Shown here piece by piece: positions 7,148 through 10,573 of a stretch of DNA of 10,573 bases. Numbering within the stretch: the first letter of the stretch is position 1; the number at the start of each line of letters is the position of its first letter. The DNA is taken from the NCBI GenBank assembly GCA_947624465.1, contig CANQKJ010000053.1:1-10573 (forward strand), read 5' to 3'. The DNA comes from an uncultured Oscillospiraceae bacterium. GTDB taxonomy: Bacteria; Bacillota; Clostridia; Oscillospirales; Oscillospiraceae. Position numbers and translations under genes: made by a program. Under the pieces are notes generated by a model. That model saw only the letters and a program-made list of their open reading frames with translations, did not search any database and was not told the DNA's origin.

Positions 7148-7919
7148 CCTTCATCCGGTCCGAGTCGGTGATGGGGGCGGCCGGCTGCTCCGGCTGATAC
7201 TGCCGGGGGGAGACCCCGTACTTCCGCTTGAACAGCCGGGAGAAGTACAGCGGCTCGGCAAAGCCGCACAGGTGGGCCGCCTCCGAGATGTTCCCCTTTC
7301 CGGCGTACATGGCCAGGGCGTTGGCGCCGTTTTCCAGCCGCTTGTCGGTGAGGTATTGCAGCGGCGTCATGCCGGTCTCCTTTTTGAACAGCTTCTTCAG
7401 GTACTCTGAGTTGAAGGGCAGGGTGCGCAGATAGGCGTTGAGGTCGAAATTGCAGTCCGGGTAGTTCTGCAGGATGTGGTTTTTGATCTCGTGGACCACC
7501 TCGCTGCGGGGGCTGTCGGGCTGGCGGCTGGCCACAAAGGCGGCCAGGAGCTGGCCGTAGACCGGCAGCAGCAGGCTCTGGTCCGCGCCGGCGCCGGAGT
7601 AGTAGTAGAAGGCCGCCTGGAACGCGTTCAGCAAAAACCCGTTGGGATCGGCGGGGAGGATGAACGGTTCGGTATCGACGAAGGTGGCGTTCGCCAGGTT
7701 GATGTGGATGTTGGTAAAGCCCTCGTCGCTCCGGTTGGAGTGGGGCAGGGCGGGCGGAAGGACGGCCACGTCCCCGGTGCCGTAGTTCAGGGTGGACTGG
7801 TCATCGAAGGTGAGCGTGCCTTTCCCGCTGGTGCAGTAGATCAGCTCCCAGGTGGTATGCATATGGCGGGACACGGAAAGGGTCAGGGTGTGTTTGCCTG
7901 CGTATACGATCTGGTTCAT
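7134..7919 (-). CDS. AraC-family transcriptional regulator with cupin-type sensor domain
   Basis: The 261-residue regulator has an N-terminal beta-barrel sensor (about 1-90; HMHTTWELIYCTSGKG followed by GDVAVLPPALPH, the cupin pattern of AraC-type sugar sensors). A linker region (about 95-140) and the C-terminal double helix-turn-helix (about 158-245) follow. The first helix-turn-helix holds YLKKLFKKETGMTPLQYL and the second the family signature CGFAEPLYFSRLFKRKYG with SPRQY. The start is ATG at 7919-7917 with AGGAGG at 7932-7927, 7 nt upstream. The gene is transcribed away from the second ATPase gene and toward GH105, overlapping the end of GH105 by 14 bp. Flanked by pectin genes on both sides, it is most likely a local activator responding to a uronate or oligosaccharide; the inducer and targets are inferred. 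No helix-turn-helix residue appears to be missing. Confidence 0.
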   Translation of the reverse strand: MNQIVYAGKHTLTLSVSRHMHTTWELIYCTSGKGTLTFDDQSTLNYGTGDVAVLPPALPHSNRSDEGFTNIHINLANATFVDTEPFILPADPNGFLLNAFQAAFYYYSGAGADQSLLLPVYGQLLAAFVASRQPDSPRSEVVHEIKNHILQNYPDCNFDLNAYLRTLPFNSEYLKKLFKKETGMTPLQYLTDKRLENGANALAMYAGKGNISEAAHLCGFAEPLYFSRLFKRKYGVSPRQYQPEQPAAPITDSDRMKVIPL

Positions 7920-7949
7920 GTGCGCGCCTCCTGTATGTTTATCTATGCT

Positions 7950-7978
7950 ATCCTATCAGATTATGTCGGTTTTGTCCA
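7950..7978 (-). promoter_or_regulatory. Candidate sigma-70-type promoter for the AraC gene
   Basis: On the - strand, TGGACA (7978-7973, 5 of 6 to TTGACA) is followed after exactly 17 nt by TAGGAT (7955-7950, 4 of 6 to TATAAT). This would start transcription near 7943, about 23 nt before the AraC ATG. The -35 box overlaps the left TTGTCYAT repeat, which would allow autoregulation. The match is moderate and untested. Confidence 0.
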
Positions 7979-8001
7979 TATGAAACTGCAAAATTGTCTA
8001 T
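7972..8001 (+). promoter_or_regulatory. Candidate AraC-type operator: direct repeat TTGTCYAT, 22-bp period
   Basis: TTGTCCAT (7972-7979) and TTGTCTAT (7994-8001) are direct repeats differing at one base and offset by 22 bp, about two helical turns. AraC-family proteins often bind direct half-sites spaced close to 21 bp, and the AraC gene lies next door. The pair sits in the divergent region between the AraC gene and the second ATPase gene. Assignment to this regulator is inference from spacing and location. I did not see a convincing + strand promoter here, so weak intrinsic promoter strength plus an activator would fit. Confidence 0.
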
Positions 8002-8035
8002 CCGCGATGTTGGTTGAAGCAATCAAATCTTGTGT

Positions 8036-8042
8036 AAGGAGA
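8036..8042 (+). promoter_or_regulatory. Ribosome binding site that fixes the second ATPase start
   Basis: AAGGAGA at 8036-8042 lies 8 nt before ATG 8051. It excludes the in-frame TTG at 8030, which lies upstream of this site and has no site of its own. Confidence 0.
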
Positions 8043-8050
8043 CAGAAGAT

Positions 8051-9130
8051 ATGGCGTACTTAACTCTGAAAGACATCAACAAGATCTATCCCAACGGCTA
8101 TCACGCGGTCCATAACTTCAATCTGGAGATCGAGAAGGGCGAGTTCATCGTCTTCGTGGGGCCGTCCGGCTGCGGGAAGTCCACCACCCTGCGGATGATC
8201 GCGGGCCTGGAGGATATCTCCAACGGCGAATTCCTCATCAACGGGACGCGGGCCAATGAGATGGGCCCCCGGGAGCGGGAAGTGGCCATGGTCTTCCAGA
8301 GCTACGCCCTGTATCCCCAGATGACGGTGTTCGACAACATCGCCTTCGGCCTGACCCTCCAGGGCGTGGACGAGGACGTGATCGAGGAGAAGGTGAAGAA
8401 CACCGCCCGCATCCTGGGCCTGACGGATTATCTGGACCGGCTGCCCCGGGCGCTGTCCGGCGGCCAGCGCCAGCGTGTGGCCATCGGCCGGGCCATCATC
8501 CGCAAGGTGGGCGTGTTCCTGATGGACGAGCCGCTGTCGAACCTGGACGCCAAGCAGCGCGTGACCATGCGCTCCGAGATCGCCCAGATCCACCGGGAGA
8601 CCGGCGCCACCACCATCTACGTGACCCACGACCAGACCGAGGCCATGACCCTGGCCGACCGGATCGTGGTCATGAAGGACGGTTACGTGCAGCAGATCGG
8701 CACCCCCTACGAGCTGTATTACAAGCCCGTCAATGTGTTCGTGGCCGGGTTCATCGGCGAGCCGCCCATGAACTTCGTCAAGGGCGTTGTGAAGGGCGGG
8801 AAGATCGCTTTCGGCCCCAACCAGCTGGACGTGACGAAGAAGCTGGGCGCCAAGGCCGCCCAGTACGAGGGGAAGGAGATCGTATTCGGGTTCCGGCCCG
8901 AGGCCATCGTCCTGGGCGAGCAGGAGGACTCCTATGTGATGGAGGCCCAGGTGGAACTGACCGAGATGCTGGGCGACAACACCAACATCTACATCACCGC
9001 CGGGGAGGAGAAGGCCATCCTCAAGGTCGATCCCCACGACACCCCCGAGATCGACGCCGCCATCAAGTTCTCCGTCCCCGTGAAAGAGGTCTATCTCTTT
9101 GACGGCGAGACGGAAAATGTCATCGAATAA
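8051..9130 (+). CDS. ABC transporter ATP-binding protein, MalK/MsmX/UgpC type (second copy)
   Basis: The 359-residue carbohydrate-importer ATPase is collinear with the copy at 2090-3163: Walker A GPSGCGKST (37-45), Gln83, LSGGQ (135-139), Walker B VFLMDE (155-160), SNLD (163-166) and His193 fall at the same residue numbers. It keeps the usual YALYPQMTV after the Q-loop and the QRVTMRSEI helix, and it has a full C-terminal TOBE region (GFRPEAI; ends LFDGETENVIE). It is thus the more canonical of the two. The start is ATG 8051. No binding protein or permease accompanies it here; it is followed with no gap (stop 9128-9130, then AAGGAG) by kduI. In Firmicutes, one MsmX-like ATPase may serve several sugar importers, including pectin oligosaccharide importers. 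This copy could be such a shared ATPase or could serve a transporter outside the window. Biochemical class is certain; partner is not. Confidence 0.
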   Translation: MAYLTLKDINKIYPNGYHAVHNFNLEIEKGEFIVFVGPSGCGKSTTLRMIAGLEDISNGEFLINGTRANEMGPREREVAMVFQSYALYPQMTVFDNIAFGLTLQGVDEDVIEEKVKNTARILGLTDYLDRLPRALSGGQRQRVAIGRAIIRKVGVFLMDEPLSNLDAKQRVTMRSEIAQIHRETGATTIYVTHDQTEAMTLADRIVVMKDGYVQQIGTPYELYYKPVNVFVAGFIGEPPMNFVKGVVKGGKIAFGPNQLDVTKKLGAKAAQYEGKEIVFGFRPEAIVLGEQEDSYVMEAQVELTEMLGDNTNIYITAGEEKAILKVDPHDTPEIDAAIKFSVPVKEVYLFDGETENVIE

Positions 9131-9144
9131 AAGGAGAACCCCAT

Positions 9145-9987
9145 ATGGATATTCGCTATTCCGCGCATCCCAACGACGTGCAGCGCTACACCACCGAGGA
9201 ACTCCGCAGGGAATTCCTCATCACCGATCTGTATGTGCCCGACACCGTCCAGGCCACCTACTCCCATGTGGACCGCATGGTGGTCATGGGCATCATGCCC
9301 GTAAACGAGGAGGTGCCCATCGACAAGGGGGTGGACATCTGGGCCAACTTCGGCACCACCTATTTCTTTGAGCGCCGGGAGGCCGGTATCTTCAACCTGG
9401 GCGGCAAAGGCCACATCACGGTGGACGGCGTCCGGTACGATCTGGGCTATGAGGACTGCCTGTACATCTCCAAGGGCGCCAAAGAGGTGACCTTCGGCAG
9501 CGAGGACCCGGCGGAACCCGCCCGGTTCTATCTGGCCTCCACCCCCGCCCACAAGGAGTGCAAAACCACCCTGCTCACCATGGAGAAGGCCAACCACCGG
9601 CCCTGCGGCGAGGCGGAGCTGGCCAACAAGCGGGTCATCAACCAGTTCATCCACCCCGACGTGCTGGAGACCTGCCAGCTGTCCATGGGCCTGACCCAGC
9701 TGGCCCCCGGCAGCGTGTGGAACACCATGCCCGCCCACACCCACGAGCGCCGCATGGAGGTCTATACCTACTTTGAGATCCCTCAGGACCAGGTGGTGTT
9801 CCACATGATGGGCCGGCCCACGGAGGTGCGTCCCATCGTGATGCGGAATTACGAGGCAGTGATCTCCCCCTCCTGGTCCATCCACAGCGGGTGCGGCACC
9901 GCCAACTACACCTTCATCTGGGCCATGGGCGGCGAGAACCAGACCTTTGACGACATGGACAACCTGAAACCTACTGATTTGAGATAA
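9145..9987 (+). CDS. kduI: 5-dehydro-4-deoxy-D-glucuronate isomerase
   Basis: The 280-residue enzyme interconverts 4-deoxy-L-threo-5-hexosulose uronate (from unsaturated galacturonate) and 3-deoxy-D-glycero-2,5-hexodiulosonate in cytoplasmic pectin catabolism. It spans the full KduI length with the two-cupin layout. The family zinc ligands are visible as His198, His200 (PAHTHERRMEVYTYF), Glu205 and His247 (SWSIHSGCGT), each two residues later than the E. coli numbering. Other family hallmarks are MPVNEEVPIDKGVDIW, FNLGGKG and the C-terminal YTFIWAMGGENQTFDDMD. AAGGAG at 9131-9136 sets the ATG. The gene follows the second ATPase directly and precedes the SDR gene by 13 nt, so the three are almost certainly one transcript. 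Its substrate is the product expected from the upstream GH105 enzyme, tying both halves of the window into one pathway. Confidence 0.
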   Translation: MDIRYSAHPNDVQRYTTEELRREFLITDLYVPDTVQATYSHVDRMVVMGIMPVNEEVPIDKGVDIWANFGTTYFFERREAGIFNLGGKGHITVDGVRYDLGYEDCLYISKGAKEVTFGSEDPAEPARFYLASTPAHKECKTTLLTMEKANHRPCGEAELANKRVINQFIHPDVLETCQLSMGLTQLAPGSVWNTMPAHTHERRMEVYTYFEIPQDQVVFHMMGRPTEVRPIVMRNYEAVISPSWSIHSGCGTANYTFIWAMGGENQTFDDMDNLKPTDLR

Positions 9988-10000
9988 GGAGGAACTTTCT

Positions 10001-10573
10001 ATGGATATGAACGATTTCCGTCTGGACGGCAGGGTGGCTCTCATCACCGGGGCCAGCTACGGCATCGGCTTCGCCATCGCCAACGCCATGGCCGCCGCCG
10101 GCGCCACCATCGTGTTCAACGACATCAACCAGGACCTGGTGAACAAGGGTCTGGCCGCCTACAAAGAGGCCGGCATCCAGGCCCACGGCTATGTGTGCGA
10201 CGTGACCAACGAGGAGGCCGTGGGCGAGTTCGTCAAAAAGGTCACCGCCGAGGTGGGCCACATCAACATCCTGGTGAACAACGCCGGCATCATCAAGCGC
10301 ATCCCCATGGTGGAGATGACCGCGGCCCAGTTCCGCCAGGTCATCGACATCGACCTGAACGGGCCGTTCATCATGGCCAAGGCCGTCATCCCCGATATGA
10401 TCGAGCAGGGCGGCGGCAAGATCATCAACATCTGCTCCATGATGAGCGAGCTGGGCCGCGAGACCGTCTCCGCCTACGCCGCCGCCAAGGGCGGGTTGAA
10501 GATGCTCACCAAGAACATCGCCAGCGAGTACGGCCAGTACAACATCCAGTGCAACGGCATCGGCCCCGGCTAC
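10001..10573 (+). CDS. kduD: SDR dehydrogenase, KduD / gluconate 5-dehydrogenase type (N-terminal part)
   Basis: The gene starts at ATG 10001 (AAGGAGG at 9986-9992) and runs off the right edge; 191 residues are visible, about three quarters of a usual SDR. It shows the cofactor motif TGASYGIG (16-23), Asp67 in the CDV segment, NNAG (93-96), Asn120, and the catalytic Ser146, Tyr159 and Lys163 (YAAAK). The segment 140-175 (IINICSMMSELGRET, then SAYAAAKGGLKMLTKNIASE) is typical of proteins labelled gluconate 5-dehydrogenase or 2-dehydro-3-deoxy-D-gluconate 5-dehydrogenase in gut bacteria. Next to kduI, the natural role is reduction of 3-deoxy-2,5-hexodiulosonate to 2-keto-3-deoxygluconate in the cytoplasm. 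I therefore favour KduD, but sequence alone does not exclude 5-ketogluconate reduction. The stop and C-terminal substrate loop are not visible. Confidence 0.
   Translation, partial: MDMNDFRLDGRVALITGASYGIGFAIANAMAAAGATIVFNDINQDLVNKGLAAYKEAGIQAHGYVCDVTNEEAVGEFVKKVTAEVGHINILVNNAGIIKRIPMVEMTAAQFRQVIDIDLNGPFIMAKAVIPDMIEQGGGKIINICSMMSELGRETVSAYAAAKGGLKMLTKNIASEYGQYNIQCNGIGPGY

Noticed and set aside
7972..8004. Possible + strand promoter for the second ATPase gene (TTGTCC or TTGTCT as -35)
   Set aside because: No -10 box with acceptable spacing and match could be found, so I report only the repeats as a possible operator.
7476..8063. 195-codon + strand open frame crossing the AraC gene and the divergent intergenic region
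   Set aside because: It is antisense to a clear AraC regulator and runs into the second ATPase start; the sequence resembles no protein and it lacks a ribosome binding site.
1..10573. CRISPR arrays, tRNA/rRNA genes, insertion sequences or phage attachment sites
   Set aside because: No regularly spaced repeats, RNA gene motifs, transposase genes or flanking duplications were seen; the window is almost fully occupied by metabolic genes.

Overview
The window is gene-dense and GC-rich, with strong AGGAGG-type ribosome binding sites and short or overlapping gene junctions. The protein families are typical of fermentative Firmicutes. I infer a gut Clostridia genome, most likely an Oscillospiraceae-type organism (Flavonifractor/Lawsonibacter/Intestinimonas-like GC and style). 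This rests on composition and protein character only, since there is no marker gene here.

The theme is uptake and breakdown of pectin-derived oligosaccharides. The left block (1-7147, + strand) reads as one operon: the C-terminal part of a sugar ABC-importer solute-binding protein, two small four-helix membrane proteins, a MalK/UgpC-type ATPase, two more small four-helix membrane proteins, a GH28 polygalacturonase-like hydrolase without a signal peptide, and a GH105 unsaturated (rhamno)galacturonyl hydrolase. No classical permease with an EAA loop is in the window; permeases may lie upstream of the left edge.

At 7134-7919 an AraC-family regulator is encoded on the - strand. Its 3' end overlaps the GH105 gene by 14 bp, and its 5' end faces a 131-bp AT-richer divergent intergenic region. 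The right block (8051 to the window end, + strand) has a second MalK/MsmX-type ATPase, KduI, and the start of an SDR dehydrogenase of the KduD/gluconate 5-dehydrogenase type that runs off the right edge.

Working model: the ABC importer brings in oligogalacturonides or rhamnogalacturonan oligosaccharides. The cytoplasmic GH28 and GH105 enzymes release galacturonate and unsaturated uronate. KduI and the SDR enzyme convert the latter toward 2-keto-3-deoxygluconate, and the AraC protein senses an intermediate. The least explained element is the set of four small uncharacterised membrane proteins interleaved with the ABC genes.
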